Shown: one piece after another, positions 24,270-35,585 of the stretch
Position numbering within the stretch: position 1 is the first letter of the stretch
Layout of the letters: each line of letters begins with the position of its first letter
DNA from: Ctena decussata
Lineage: Eukaryota > Mollusca > Bivalvia > Lucinida > Lucinidae
Assembly (NCBI GenBank): GCA_963989385.1
Contig: OZ022515.1
Coordinates: 3,628,803 to 3,692,802 of the forward strand
Direction: 5' to 3'
Length of the DNA stretch: 64,000 bases
Translations under genes and position numbers: made by a program
Notes under the pieces: model-generated
Told to the model about the DNA's origin: nothing
Databases searched by the model: none
What the model saw: only the letters and a program-made list of their open reading frames with translations

Positions 24270-25715
24270 CGTATGTATGTATGTACATTTGTTAACCTTT
24301 TGTCATTGCTCTACATGTAGCTACCTCATTTATTAACCGATTTTCATGTAACTTCACACAAGTATTGGGTATGACATTACCTCGAACAAGGTCACGTTTC
24401 AGCATGATGGGTCAAGATCACAATCAGAGTGGCTATTTTTAGCAAAAACTTTGTCATCATTCTAGCGTCTTCATTTGTGGCCCGATTTCGATTTAACTTC
24501 CCACAAGTGATTAGTATGGCAATATCTTGGACAAGGTCGCTTTTTAGCATTCTGGGGCAAGGTCAAGGTCACAATGGCTATTTATAGAAAAACTTTGTCA
24601 TTGCGGAAGCGCCTTGATTTGTGGACCAAATTCGATTTAATTTCACACAAATGTTTAGTATGACAATATCTTGAATAAGTTCGCGTTTCAGCGCCCTAAG
24701 GTCAATGTCAAGGTCACAGTGGCTATCTTTAGAAAAAAAGTTTTGTCATCACTCTGGTGACTTCATTTATGGACCGATTTCGACTGTACTTCACACAAGT
24801 GATAAGTATTGCAATATCTTTCACAAGAACGCGTTTCAGCATTCTGGGATCAAGGTCAAGGTCACAGTGGCTATTTTTAGAAAAACTTTGTCATCGCTCT
24901 AGCGCCTTCATTTGTGGACCGAATTTAATTTTATTAGTATGACAATATCTTAGACAAGTTTGCGTTTCAACGTTGTGGGGTCAAGGTCATGGTCACAGTA
25001 ACTATCTTTAGAAAAACTTTGTCATCGCTCTAGTGCCTTCATTAATGGACCGCTTTTGATTTAACTTTACACAAATGTTTAGTATGAAAATATCTTGAAA
25101 AAGTTTGCGTTTCTGCATTCTAGGGTCAATGTCATAGTTGCTGTTTTTAGAAAAACCTTTTCGTCCCTTTGGCGACTTCATTTATGGACTGATTTTAATT
25201 TAACTTCACATTAATGTTTAGTATGACAATATCTTGAACAAGTTTGTGTTTCAACGTTTTAAGGTCAAGGTCACAGTTGCTATTTTAAGAAAAACTTTGT
25301 CATCCCTCTGGCCACTTCATTTATGGACCGATTTTGATTTAACTTCACACAAATATTTAGTATGACAATATCTTGAAAAAGTTTGCGTTTCTGCATTCTA
25401 CGGTCAAGGTCACAGTTGCTGTTTTTAGAAAAAATTTGTCATCGCTCTGATGACTTCATTTATGGACCGATTTTGATTTAACTTCACACTAATGTTTAGT
25501 ACGACAATATCTTGAACAAGTTCCTTTTACAGCATTCTAAGATCAAGGTCACAGTGGCTGTTTTTAGAAAAACTCTGTCATCGCTCTAGCGCCTTCATTT
25601 ATGGACCTTTTTTCATTCAACTTTGCAAAAATGTTTAGTATGTTATTATCTTTGATAAGTTCTCATTTCAGCGTTCTAAGGTTAAGTCAAGGTCACAGGG
25701 GTTATTTTTACAGTC
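24270..25715. repeat. ~140-bp tandem repeat, about ten units
   Basis: The landmark AAAAACTTTGTCATC recurs about every 130-150 bp (near 24446, 24590, 24733, 24882, 25011, 25151, 25290, 25430, 25570). Each unit also has CTTCATTTATGGACCGATTT, TTAGTATGACAATATCTTG and GGTCAAGGTCACAGTGGCT. Part of element A. Confidence 0.92.
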
Positions 25716-26500
25716 AGTGCAAATATCTCACCTTCCTCGTAAGCTTATTTTGTGACAAACAGGTAGGATGAATTTTTCAATTACACCGTATGTGTTGTCA
25801 GCAAAGTTTCCTTTGTCTTTGATCAGCAACGACTAAAACAAATTGCCGATTGTGACGAAACAATATTCTCGTATAATATGAACTTGATATTGGTTTGCAT
25901 AAGAATACGCAGAATTTAGAGTATAAAGATTTAGATGTTTCTGAGGACGCCTTCAAGTACATTAAAATAGACTACTACTGACGACTCTAAGATATTTCAC
26001 TGTGATGGCGGTCTAGCATGTGTTCAAGTTCGGTTAAACGATATGTAAATTTTATAAACGTTTATCACATACACAAGAACCGTTAACGTTTATCAGTGTT
26101 CACGTAGAAGCCCTAGGCGTAAGTAGCGGCACTATTCAGATGAAAGCGGTGCAGGTCAAAAATTAGGTTACTAGGTCAAATCTTAGAAAATCTTAGAACA
26201 ATCTTGTGTACACTATAGAGGGCACTGTTTTCATCCAATTCATGAAACTCAGTCAGACTGTTTATATTTATGAAATCTAGGTCATGTCAGGTCAAAAACT
26301 AGGTCACTAAATCAGATATGAGAAAAGTTTTGGTCCAATCTTTGTTCCGAATATTTATCTCTATATACTTTAGGACAAGGTGCTCTAGTGACTTCCTTTA
26401 TTAACCTGTTTTGTTACCAGTATAACTTCACAGCTGTATTGGATTTGTTCGACATCAAAATCTGCACTTTTCTAAAACCACTGGTTCAAAATTTGTAACA
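25716..26500. other. Remaining body of element A
   Basis: Non-coding. AGGTCAAAAA(T/C)TAGGTTACTAGGTCA-like stretches at 26150 and 26290 are two diverged copies of one unit about 145 bp apart. Confidence 0.5.
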
Positions 26501-26574
26501 AATTAGTGAAGTGACAAAATGTGTCTGTTGACAGTAAGATGTCAGGTGAGCTACAGGACCATTAGTCCTCTTGT

Positions 26575-27960
26575 TTGATTTTTCATTTCTTTAAGGGCGT
26601 TTACGCATTCATTTTCAGTTATCATACCTTCGCATTCATCTTTTTCAGTTTCAGACAATTTTAAACAATTATTGCCAAAGAAGTTATATACAGAACTTGA
26701 CGACTCCTTTTCTGAATAAAGTGTTTTATAGAACTTGGTTTCTTCTGTTAAGATATTTCCTGGTTTGTTATTATGTTTCCGTTGACATTCAATCTGGATA
26801 TCACTTTTGACTCTGATTTTTGCTTCTCTAAGCTGGCAAAGTATTTCGTATTTTTTCATTTTGTTCCACTATTTGCGCCTTTGATCTAATAATATAACCA
26901 TTATGCTTATTTTCAATTAGATTTTCTATTTCTGTTTTCTTTTGCTCCAGTTCTCTTCTTAATGTTTCTATTTGGTTTATATAGTCAGTGTTAATAATTA
27001 AGGTATTTAAGTCTTGAATATCTCTAAAAAAAAATTCTTCATTTGCGTTTGCCTTTTTCTTTTTTGCCGTTGCATATTTTATTGTTTCATTTCTAATCGT
27101 TCCTTTTATTAGTTCCCATAATGTATTAGGGTTAGCCGTTTTATTTATTTTTGCTATTTCAGAAATGCTTTTCTTTATTATATTTTGATAATCAGAATCA
27201 AGTATCAAACTATTATTCAATTTAAAATAACCAGGGCCCCTTACTGATGTTTGGAGATCAAGTTCTAACGTTACAATAGAATGGTCAGATTTGTAGCTAA
27301 TTTTATGCTCACAGTACAAGTTACCATATTTTCTGAAATGAGAAAGTTATCTAGTCTGCTAAAAACTGGCGGTTTATTTGACGAATGCCATGTGAATTGT
27401 TTTAATGTCGAATGTTTGTCTCGCCATATATCAACTAAAGAAAATTTATCAGTTGTATGATTGATTTTATTTCTACAGTGTTTAAGCGTGTCGATTCTAC
27501 CATTTTTCTTGTCTAATTTTATGTTCAATACCGTATTGAAATCTCCGCCAGTCACACAGGTTTTTTCTTCATTTTCATATAAATATGTTTCTAAAACCTC
27601 AAAAAAACTTGTGTCGTCATTATTCGGTCCGTAAATATTCATTATGGTGATATCCTTTTCATTTAACCTCATTTCTAGTGCTTGCATTCTTCCTTCGATT
27701 AATTCAGTGTATTTTTGTACTTGACACGATGCATGTTTTTCGTTAATCAATATTCCAACCCCTTTAGCGTTTGTTTTTTATCACTAAAATGCCCGATTCC
27801 CCCATTCTTCTTGCGAAGGCTTATGATTTTCAGAACCAGAGTGTGTTTCCTGTAACAGAACTATGGAAAAGTTCTTTTCTCTTAACCATGTAAAGATTTG
27901 TTCCCTTTTATTTTATTGCCCAAACCTCTTACCTTATAAGAACATAGAAAAGTATTCATT
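26575..27960 (-). mobile_element. 5' part of the L1/Tx1-like LINE ORF2 (endonuclease domain), decayed
   Basis: Upstream half of the element continuing at 15826. Minus-strand translation gives an apurinic-type endonuclease with the landmark motifs in order: FSIVLLQETHS (catalytic Glu, near 27850), IYGPNND, TGGDFNTVLN (catalytic Asp/Asn), VDIWRD, PPVFSRLDNFL, and SDHSIV (catalytic Asp-His). These lie across 27940-27280 in more than one frame. A linker to the RT follows (27230-26575, ending KEMKNQ). Stops near 27775 and a frame change near 27300-27270 disable it. The final codons run straight into the first codons of 15826, KSLGSDGLTAEFF, once the insertion is removed. The 5' end is near 27960 and no ORF1 was seen. 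Confidence 0.9.
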
Positions 27961-28469
27961 TAAGCTGTAGAAAAAATATTCGGATACGTTCGGAGAGCAG
28001 TTGAAAAACAAAAAAAAGGCACCAAATGGCAAGCACAACCCTCTCAAGGTCATAAGAATGTATACTAAGAACCAACTCGAACATGTGCTCTTAAGTATTT
28101 GGATTACTGCGTAGTAACTTGCACCGAATCAAAAACGGTATAGTCTGAATAGACAAGTGGGTTCGCTTCAGATTACGTTATTGCAGAGCAATCTGTTCCG
28201 AATCGAAAGAGGTATCGTCTAAACAGAGTAAAAGTAAACGAAATACAGTTTTAGAATATTTCATTTGTAGCATGCAGTTTTGGTTGAATGCAGAAATAGA
28301 TGTGCATTCCAAGATAAACACTGACTTCCAGAAAGCAATTTAATGCTGCTAAATTTTCCAGCATATGGGGCCAGAGTTGACTGATCATCAAGGTGACTGA
28401 GAACCGGGATTCCCGGCAAGGAAAATTCACCTGACTCTCTACAAGCAGAACTTGGTTTTCTACCCGGTT
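27961..28469. other. Non-coding, possible 5' UTR of the LINE
   Basis: No gene. Two diverged copies of a (T/C)CGAATC(A/G)AAA..GGTAT(A/C)GTCT(G/A)AA(T/C)AGA motif near 28125 and 28198. The long overlapping frames from 28251 have no domain signal. Confidence 0.4.
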
Positions 28470-29045
28470 GTAGACCCAAGCTGGAACAAGCCCCCTGTCC
28501 TGGCTGAGCAGGTTATAGAGAAAAAAAGGGAGGAGGGGGAACAAGTAGCAAATTCTTGGGTGGGTTGCAAATTCCTTGGTGGGGGCAAAAGACTGCCCAT
28601 ATTCATGTGTTAGTGGGGTTGCACTGAAGTCGACCTGTGCTGGGTCCCGAGAGGATCTCGGAAAAAGGAGGAAGCAAATTCTTTGGTGGGGAGCAAAAAA
28701 CTTCCCAGAAACAAGTAGCAATGGGATCGCACCCAAATGGACTTGTGCACACACCCGTATAAATCACTTCCCATGAGAAAGCCCTCGCGGCCCACTGTGG
28801 GTTGGCTTTAGCAATACAATTCTGGGCTTCTGGAAACGCATAGCATGGGAGGCACACTTCGGGCCATTGTTAACATGCGCTCCATGTTCCCCGAACTGCA
28901 GGCCTCCATCAGATTTCGCTTTTTTGCTAGTTCTGCTGGAACAAGCCTCCTGTCCTGGCTGGGCCCAGGGCAGGTCTAGGGAAAAATAGGGAGCACATTC
29001 TTGGGTGTGGAGCCAACCCCGTATTAATTTATGCAATGGGGAGTG
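28470..29045. repeat. Duplicated ~455-bp segment, diverged
   Basis: CTGGAACAAGCCCCCTGTCC TGG at 28481 recurs with few changes at 28937, followed in both by GGGAAAAA(T/A)(A/G)GGGAG and ATTCTTGGGTG. A second internal duplication concerns CAAATTC(C/T)TTGGTGGGG (28565 and 28675). Overlapping minus-strand frames lack domain signal. Confidence 0.6.
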
Positions 29046-29229
29046 GGGATAAGAGATTGAGGTGATCTGGAATGCAATTATCTCATGTTTTTGTGGCCCT
29101 CATGTGTAAATGAGGTTACATGGAATTGCGCCTGTTGGTCTCAGTGAGGACCGTAGCTTAATTCTGTTGAGAGGGAGGTAGGTGGGGTAAAAATTCCTTT
29201 TGGGGCCTAGGACTGTAGCATTTGTTCAA

Positions 29230-30547
29230 AACCTTATCTTGGTTTAGCTGGTTTCAAAATATGTTGCATATTTAAAGTTTTAGGTGTCTGTATGTTCATA
29301 GGAGGTTTGGGAGTTTTGTTAGTGTTCTAATATTTTGGGAAATGGAGAATATTATTACATGGTCCATCTCGGGGAAGGCAAAGGCTGCATGCCCCTGCTG
29401 TGTTAGCTGTAGGGTCATTACTTCCATCGGTGCAAATGTTTACCTTATTAGGGTGGGTCTCAGAAATGTACATAAGTGTATAGTTTGTCATGGTGGTACT
29501 GTTGTTATCAGTCTTTTTATCTAATCTTTCTTTTAACTCCACGGAGGAAGGGTCATAATCCAGGTCCCATTTTTTCCATATAGCTAGGCACTTGGATGTC
29601 CTGCTGGATTTTATATTCATCCAAGAGTTTTCTTATGGAGACTGAATGGGGGCAGAATCTTTGGGGCTGTCTTGGTGGTAATTAAGGCATTCAAAGTCTG
29701 TGATTAAGTTACTGACTAGGAATGGCCAAGTGGTGAGGACCTGGTCCAGTATTTCAAGATGAGCTCGCCTGGTCTGAGCTGTAGGGGTTTAATTCCAAAT
29801 TCAACCTCTAAAGCATTAATAGTGGCGGAGTGGTATGCCCTCGTAGCAATACGGAGTGCTTTGTTTTGGATGAGGTGAAGCCTTGAGAGTAGATGTTTGG
29901 GTGCCGAGTTATAAGCTTGTGCACCAAATCGATTTTACTTAGGATTAGGGCCTTATAAAATGTCAGTAGGATTTTTTATCTGCTCCATAGGAGGTGCCTG
30001 AAACCATCCTCATAAGGTTTAGGTCTTTATTACATTTTTCAATCAGATTTTAAATATGCTGACCCCCATGTTAATTAGCTATCTATATGATCATACCCAG
30101 AAAGATGATATGGTCACTAAATTCTTTTTCTATTCCAAAAAGGGAGAGTTTTTGAAGTGATTCAATATTAAGTCTTTTTTAGTGAAAATTATAACATTTG
30201 TCTTAATAGTGGAGATTTTGAAGCCCTAGAGCCTGGGCCATATCTCGATTGTCTGGGGGGGGGCGCTGACTGGAGTTTTACGAGAGCATGTTTGGGAGAG
30301 GAGTGCTTGGTCCAGATGGCACTGGCATCTGCAAACTGAGAAAGAGAGAGGTTTGGGTGACCCCTCAGGGCATCGTCAAGGGTATTTATTATTACATTGA
30401 ATATGATAGGGCATAGGACACTGCCCTGGGGACAGCCATTTTCCCAATCATGTTGATCAGAGGTTTGATCCCCCACCGTGACTTGAATTTTTCTGCCGTT
30501 TAAGAAGTTATGAATCCAGTGGAACATATTGATAGTTCCTACATCAG
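29230..30547 (-). mobile_element. Jockey-like LINE fragment: reverse transcriptase palm, thumb and RNase H remnants
   Basis: At 30527-30189 the minus strand encodes MFHWIHNFLNGRKIQV, NGCPQGSVLCPIIFN (motif B) and LSQFADASAIW, where a FADD-type motif C has lost one Asp. Thumb-like sequence GFKISTIKTNVIIFTKK follows after a frame change (30215-30150). At 29620-29327 is VNICTDGSNDPTANTAGA, the first conserved block of an RNase H domain. RT plus RNase H is typical of the I/Jockey group. Truncated 5' at about 30547, with several stops and frameshifts, so inactive. Confidence 0.82.
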
Positions 30548-30769
30548 TTTGAGTTGCTTCCCTTGCTCATAGGGGTCAGCCATCGTTGTTGTTGTTGTTT
30601 CTTAGAGTTCCCCCGCTTGTTTATTCGGGGCGCACGTCGTAGACGTTTCTTGGCCAATTTTAAGAGCTCAATTTAATGTTTTTACAATGTTTATGATATA
30701 ACACGGAACTGGTGACTTAATATTTACAGTGCTTTTTACACGGTGACTGTCTTGATATCTCTACCTCAC
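30548..30769. other. Spacer between LINE fragments
   Basis: Includes a short (GTT)n tract near 30586-30599. Nothing else recognised. Confidence 0.5.
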
Positions 30770-31647
30770 ACTTATCCAATGCCCTTGAGGGCAGCAAGTC
30801 TTTGCTTATGGATCTTGAATATAAACTCCCTAGTGCAGACTTCCAGCGACCCCAACTTATCTTGATCAATGTTCTCCAACACAGGAAGCACGGTGGCATC
30901 TAATCTTAACTGTGTGAGGAAACCAGGATCTTGTAGTTGTTGAATCTGTAAATCTGGCAATCCAGGAATAGTCCTCAGCTTTTTAATATATGTCTCTCTA
31001 GCAGAATCATATGAATCACACTTGGCTATGAGATGTTCTCTAGTTTCAGGTTCTTTTGAACAAAGTTTACATGTTGGGTATACTGAATACTGATTGAATG
31101 CAGCCCTAATGGCTTGAAGTATGTATGTACCAGTTAGTAATTTACACTTTAATTGTGCCCTTCTATTGTCATGAACATTATTTCTAACTGTTGATTATAT
31201 ATGATGGCAACTACCTACTTTCAGAGCATTTGAATTAATATGCTTAGTTGAAGATTTGCTGATTATGTCTGCTTACCACAGACATTCCACCTTTTCATGG
31301 ATTTTGTGGTTTAGCATACCTTTCCATTCTTCCTTAGATGGGGGTTATTAAGAAGTTGAAAAATTGATGGGAGCTCAAACAATCCAAACTGTCCTTAATA
31401 AAGTTGAATAGACTTTTTTGGTGTGGTTCTTTCATGACCAGCTGTCTTTGTGCAATTTCATACTCAATAGAGTCTTCTTTTCTAATCATGTTAGCAAACA
31501 GGTTTAGGAGATTTTTGTGGAGTATGGATTCTATAGGGAGAATGCCAAGGAGTGCTAAACAGGCAGAATTTGATGTATTATCTGGCAATCCTTGAATCTG
31601 TTTCAAGCATTGCCTCTGGAACCTTTCTAAGTTTTCTATATCTTTTT
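30770..31647 (-). mobile_element. C-terminal part of a second LINE polyprotein, with zinc-knuckle-like motif
   Basis: Minus-strand translation from 31647 reads DIENLERFQRQCLKQIQGLP, then ACLALLGILPIESILHKN and EYEIAQRQLVMK (to 31334). After a frame change comes CKLCSKEPETREHLIAKC (near 31070-31015), a CX2CX8HX4C zinc-binding pattern typical of the tail of some LINE polyproteins. It ends around HKQRLAALKGIG at 30772. It continues the RT at 33059-34314: removing the 1.4-kb insertion joins the two in frame. Decayed by stops and frameshifts. Confidence 0.8.
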
Positions 31648-31737
31648 ATCCCCCGACCGAAAGGTTCGGGGGATATAGCGATGAGCCTGGCGTCCGTCCG
31701 TCCGTCCGTCTGTCCGTCCGTCCGTCTGTCCGTCCAT

Positions 31738-32650
31738 AAACATTTTCTTGTCCGCTCCATATCTTGAATACCGTTTGGAATATTTTCATGATACTTCACA
31801 GTTATGTAGAACAGGTCATGGCGATGTGTTGCGTGCAAGAATGGTAACTCTTGCTTTTGTAATATTTTAGTTATCTCCCCTTTGGTGAATTTTTGGCAGA
31901 TTCGTGTCCGCTCTGTAGCTTGAATACCCTTTGGAATATTTTCATGATACTTCACAGATATGTAGAGCAGGTCATGACGGTGTGTCGCGAACAAGATTGA
32001 CAACTCTTGCTTTCTTACTTTTTGAGTTATTTCCCCTTGATGGTTTTAGGTGTGATTTCGTGTCCGCTGCATAACTTGAATACCCTTTGAAATATTTTCA
32101 TGATACTTCATAGTTATTTAGAACAGGTCATGACGATGTGTCGCGAACAAGAATGACAACTCTTGCTTTCTTACTTTTTCAGTTATTTTCCCTTGATGGT
32201 ATTAGGTGTGATTTAGTGTCCGCTCTATAACTTGAATATCCTTTGTAATATTTTCATGATACTTCATAGATATGTAGAACAGGTCATGACGATGTGTCGC
32301 GAACAAGAATGACAACTCTTGCTTTCTTACTTTTTGAGTTATTTCCCCTTGATGGTTTTAGGTGTGAATTCGTGTCCGCTCTATAACTTGAATACCCTTT
32401 AGAATATTTTCATGATACTTCATAGTTATGTAGAACAGGTCATGCTGATGTGTCGCGAACAAGAATGACAACTCTTGCTTTCTAACTTTTTGAGTTATTT
32501 CCCCTTGATGGTTTTAGGTGTGATTTAGTGTCTGCTCCATAACTTGAATACCCTTTGCACTATTTTTATGATACTTCACAGATATGTAGAGCAGATCATG
32601 ACAGTTTGTCACATACAAGAATGACAACTATTGCTTTCATTCTTTTCCGA
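31738..32650. repeat. ~156-bp tandem repeat, nearly six units, in element C
   Basis: TTGAATACC(C/G)TTTGGAATATTTTCA (variants) recurs near 31763, 31920, 32077, 32233, 32389 and 32545. Each is followed by GATACTTCA(C/T)AG, ATGTAGAACAGGTCATG, GTGTCGCGAACAAGAATGAC and GTGTCCGCTCTATAAC. The 141-codon minus-strand frame is a by-product. Confidence 0.93.
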
Positions 32651-32657
32651 GTCCTCG

Positions 32658-32663
32658 CCCCCC

Positions 32664-32694
<31 letters not shown>

Positions 32695-32710
32695 ACAAAA
32701 AAAAAAAAAA
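32658..32710. repeat. Compound poly-C / (AC)n / poly-A tract
   Basis: About 23 C, then eight AC units, then about 14 A. Length may be affected by assembly error. Confidence 0.95.
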
Positions 32711-33058
32711 TATTTTTCTTTTTTTCAGATTTGGATTCTTTGTCCAAATTCACTTACTAGAGAGCTCAAAATTAGATTTGTAGGGCTTGTACTTTAGAAG
32801 TTATTCACACATTTTGAAATGTATCATATGCAGTACATTGTCTACATGATTGCTATTTGAGATATTACCTCTTTTTAACAATCTGGCATACTATTTTGGT
32901 CTGAGTGTTAGATAATCATGCATCTGTTAAACAGATAATGTCAATAAGGAGCATAACAGAATGACAGTATACTATTTATATGCGTTTTGAAGTGCACCCT
33001 GTTTACCAAGGCGCAGGGGGCCTTCGGTCGGGGGATTTGCCATCTCCTCTGATGGCTA

Positions 33059-34314
33059 TTTTTTCTTAAGTAACTGAACATCCAAACCATAGAGCAGTCT
33101 AGGGATTACAAACATAGACCAGACATGACCATTCTGGGCCGCCTTCAGCCCACTACCCCCATGAAAACCGGCACCCATTAAGGAGTAAGCTGTTTTCCTT
33201 CCTAGGGTTATCTTCAATTACCCTCAATGTCTGCCCTACCCGAGGTATTTCTCTGTATCCCCAAATGAACTGCTTGGTCAGTAATATCAACCCTTTCCCC
33301 ATTAAGGAATATATTCAGTTCAGAGTCATCCTTTCTGCCATATTTGTATGGAAGGGTATGACTTTTTGCAGGATGTATGCAGTATCTCTCTTTTCCAGCT
33401 CCATTTTCGGCATCCCAAACCATCACTTGCATATCTGATTTTTCTTTTGACAGTAAATACAGGTCATCTGCTCCTGTGATATGGGGTATGCTAATGGATC
33501 CTATCTTCATGCCCTCATGGTTTTTCTCTAGATGGAGAAGCAATGGATTATTATATCGCTTGTAGTGGCCAGTAGACAGGATCCCTCCTTGTCTTACCCC
33601 CTGATTTATATTTATTGGATGGGAAAGGTCTCCTGCCCACTTGATTCTTGACGAGCAGTCTGAATATAGGTTCTTCAGTAACAACCAGTCGTCACCATGG
33701 ATTCCATCAAGATAGAGCTTTCGGAGTAAGGAGTTTTGATCAACCACATCAAAGGCCTTCTGTGTGTCTAGAGTAGTTACGAGCAGATCATGCTTGCAGC
33801 TTGCAGCTTCTAGGATACACTCGGAAAGGATGAATGCCGCATTCAAGGAGGAGCAGCCTGGCGTAAATCCCTTTTGAATTCTTGACTGGGTAGGCGCAAA
33901 GATGTGATCATGTCTAGTATTGATAATATGTTCCAGGATTTTCAGTAGAACCGGCGTTACTGTAATTCCTCTGTAGTTCCCTGGGTTAGTTGGATCTCCT
34001 TTTTTAAAGACTGGGTTCAATATGCCCTCCTTCAGCACAACAGAGACAGTTTTTGTATTTATCATGTAGTTCAGGGTACACGCAAGGAATTCAGCGAACT
34101 CGAGACCTGCTAGTTTGAAATGTTCACTTGTGAGGCCCATGACATCAACAGCCTTGTTATTATTTAGACGTTTCAATGCAGAGGTGACCTCAGCTTCGGT
34201 GACTGGTTCAATATGAGAGTTTTCTTCTCGACATAGCAAATCTATAGTCTCGACGTCTAGGTCTACCATCTGTTTATACTTTTGGTCAAAGTTATCTTGG
34301 AGGTCAAAAACCAA
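33059..34314 (-). mobile_element. Reverse-transcriptase part of the second LINE, mostly open
   Basis: A 366-codon minus-strand frame plus a short extension to 33059. Domains in order: linker with AEVTSALKRLNNNKAVDVMG, fingers with VFKKGDPTNPGNYRGIT, motif A LLVTTLDTQKAFDVVDQ, motif B NQGVRQGGILST, motif C ADDLYLLS (both Asp intact), then KSHTLPYKYGRK. The extension reads GRKTAYSLMGAGFHGG and PRLLYGLDVQLLKK and leads into the C-terminal part at 31647. Upstream endonuclease is missing, so it is 5' truncated near 34314. The least decayed RT in the window, though not a complete element. Clade not assigned. Confidence 0.9.
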
Positions 34315-35585
34315 GAGGACAAATAAGAAACTAATTAAAATTTTAAATTTTCTCTTGGTTTAAACATATTTTATTTCATCAATGACTTCACATTACAACA
34401 TATAGGCATCATAACTGAACACAATGAAAGGGATCAGAACGAAAGCTAATAGCTTATAGAGCTCTTCTCCTTTGAGCGTTTCTCTTCACAAGAGCACATT
34501 CTCAGATATTATTCCAACTATTTATTAATAAATATACTAATGCTGTGAATCAGTGCAACTGTCAAAGTGGATCGGTTCTGGACTTTTTCAATAATTAAAT
34601 ATTTGTATTTTTTCGTTATTTATCTTATAAGCGAGTTCGGAGTTCCGCGTTTCTGGTTGGACAGGAGCAGAAAGGTCGGAGGTCAAGTGTGGCAAAATCC
34701 TTTTACATGATTTAAAATCATTGATATGATCGCAAATTGTTTTCCACTCAAAGAAAATGGATAGTCACATTATTTTAGCAAGCAGAATAGACAGCGAATG
34801 TTAGAAAATTCAAATATTGGTCAATATTTTGGTTTGTTACCCTATGCGTATACGGATTTTGGTATCCGTGACCTCTGACCTCCGACAGCAAAATCTGAGT
34901 GTGCCTACTTGCACAGCACGGCATTGAAACACATAGTCTTTCTTAAAACTGCATTGTCTGCATAGTAAATAACTGTATGTCTGTTTCTTCATTCTTTCTC
35001 CTTCTTTACCATTGTTCTTTTTTTATTCCTAAAGCGAAAAGAGTTGAAAACAAGAGTCAGCGTTATGGATCTCCAACATAACCGCAACGATGGAGTGATT
35101 AATTAAGCTTTTTTTGCTTTGTTAACCAGGTGAGGTGGGTTCGATGCCGTGCATCCCCAATCTTTCGGACGCACATAAACAAATCCGAGTCTCCGTTTGA
35201 CATAGTGAATGGTAGGACGTAAAGTCCTATGACGCACTCACGCCTCCACTTAGTGATTCAAGCCGAGACCACTGTTAGCGTAAGTCGTGAAATCTTAAGA
35301 TATTTTAGAAAGTATATGATGCATCGGCTGATAATCATTTTTGTTTTCTGTTCGCACATGCAACCATCTGCGGGGCGCATGAAATCTAGGGGCAAACCAA
35401 AATACATGAACTGTAATGAGCACAAAATTTGTCCAATGATTGGAGCCTTCGCTTTCTATTATTTATCTCTGACAAGACTGCACAAATTTGCATGCTAAAA
35501 TGACTTCGTGCTATTCGCATATTTTGGGACGTTTTACACTGTGAACCGACTTACACTTGTATGTAGTGTATGCGTAGGGTATGCA
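34315..35585. other. Non-coding region
   Basis: No supported gene. Contains a short inverted pair, GTCGGAGGTCA (34677) and TGACCTCCGAC (34878). The 89-codon frame at 35229 has no support. Confidence 0.5.

Larger units (their letters stand above)
15827..26574 (-). mobile_element. Element A, inserted in the LINE and itself split by element B
   Basis: The LINE halves abut this interval on both sides at a T-run, so it entered as one insertion. Read on the minus strand it begins ACAAGAGGACTAATGGTCC, then TGTAGCTCACCTGACATC. It ends with a TGAGCC/GGCTCA hairpin and GGTGAGCT followed by AAAAA. Its own sequence is 22915-26574 plus about 15827-15872 (about 3.7 kb); the rest is element B. The same two ends bound element A' at 9836-11398. 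A hairpin and CTAA near the 3' tip are Helitron-like, but the 5' tip and A/T target rule are not clearly met, so the class is open. No transposase or Rep/helicase ORF. Confidence 0.75.
31648..33058. mobile_element. Element C: 1.4-kb interspersed repeat inserted in a LINE T-run
   Basis: Begins ATCCCCCGACCGAAAGGTTC with a CCCCCGA/TCGGGGG hairpin. Ends with GGCCTTCGGTCGGGGGATT and GCCATCTCCTCTGATGGCTA. Flanked by TTTTT and TTTTTT, compatible with a short T-run duplication. The interior is a (GTCC)n tract (31691-31735), a ~156-bp tandem array, and a C/CA/A simple repeat. Non-autonomous; class unknown. Confidence 0.75.

Noticed and set aside
28251..28857. Overlapping minus-strand frames up to 167 codons
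   Set aside because: They overlap one another in several frames within a duplicated repeat; no family resemblance.
31578..32003. 141-codon minus-strand frame with internal peptide repeats
   Set aside because: Product of the 156-bp tandem array in element C.
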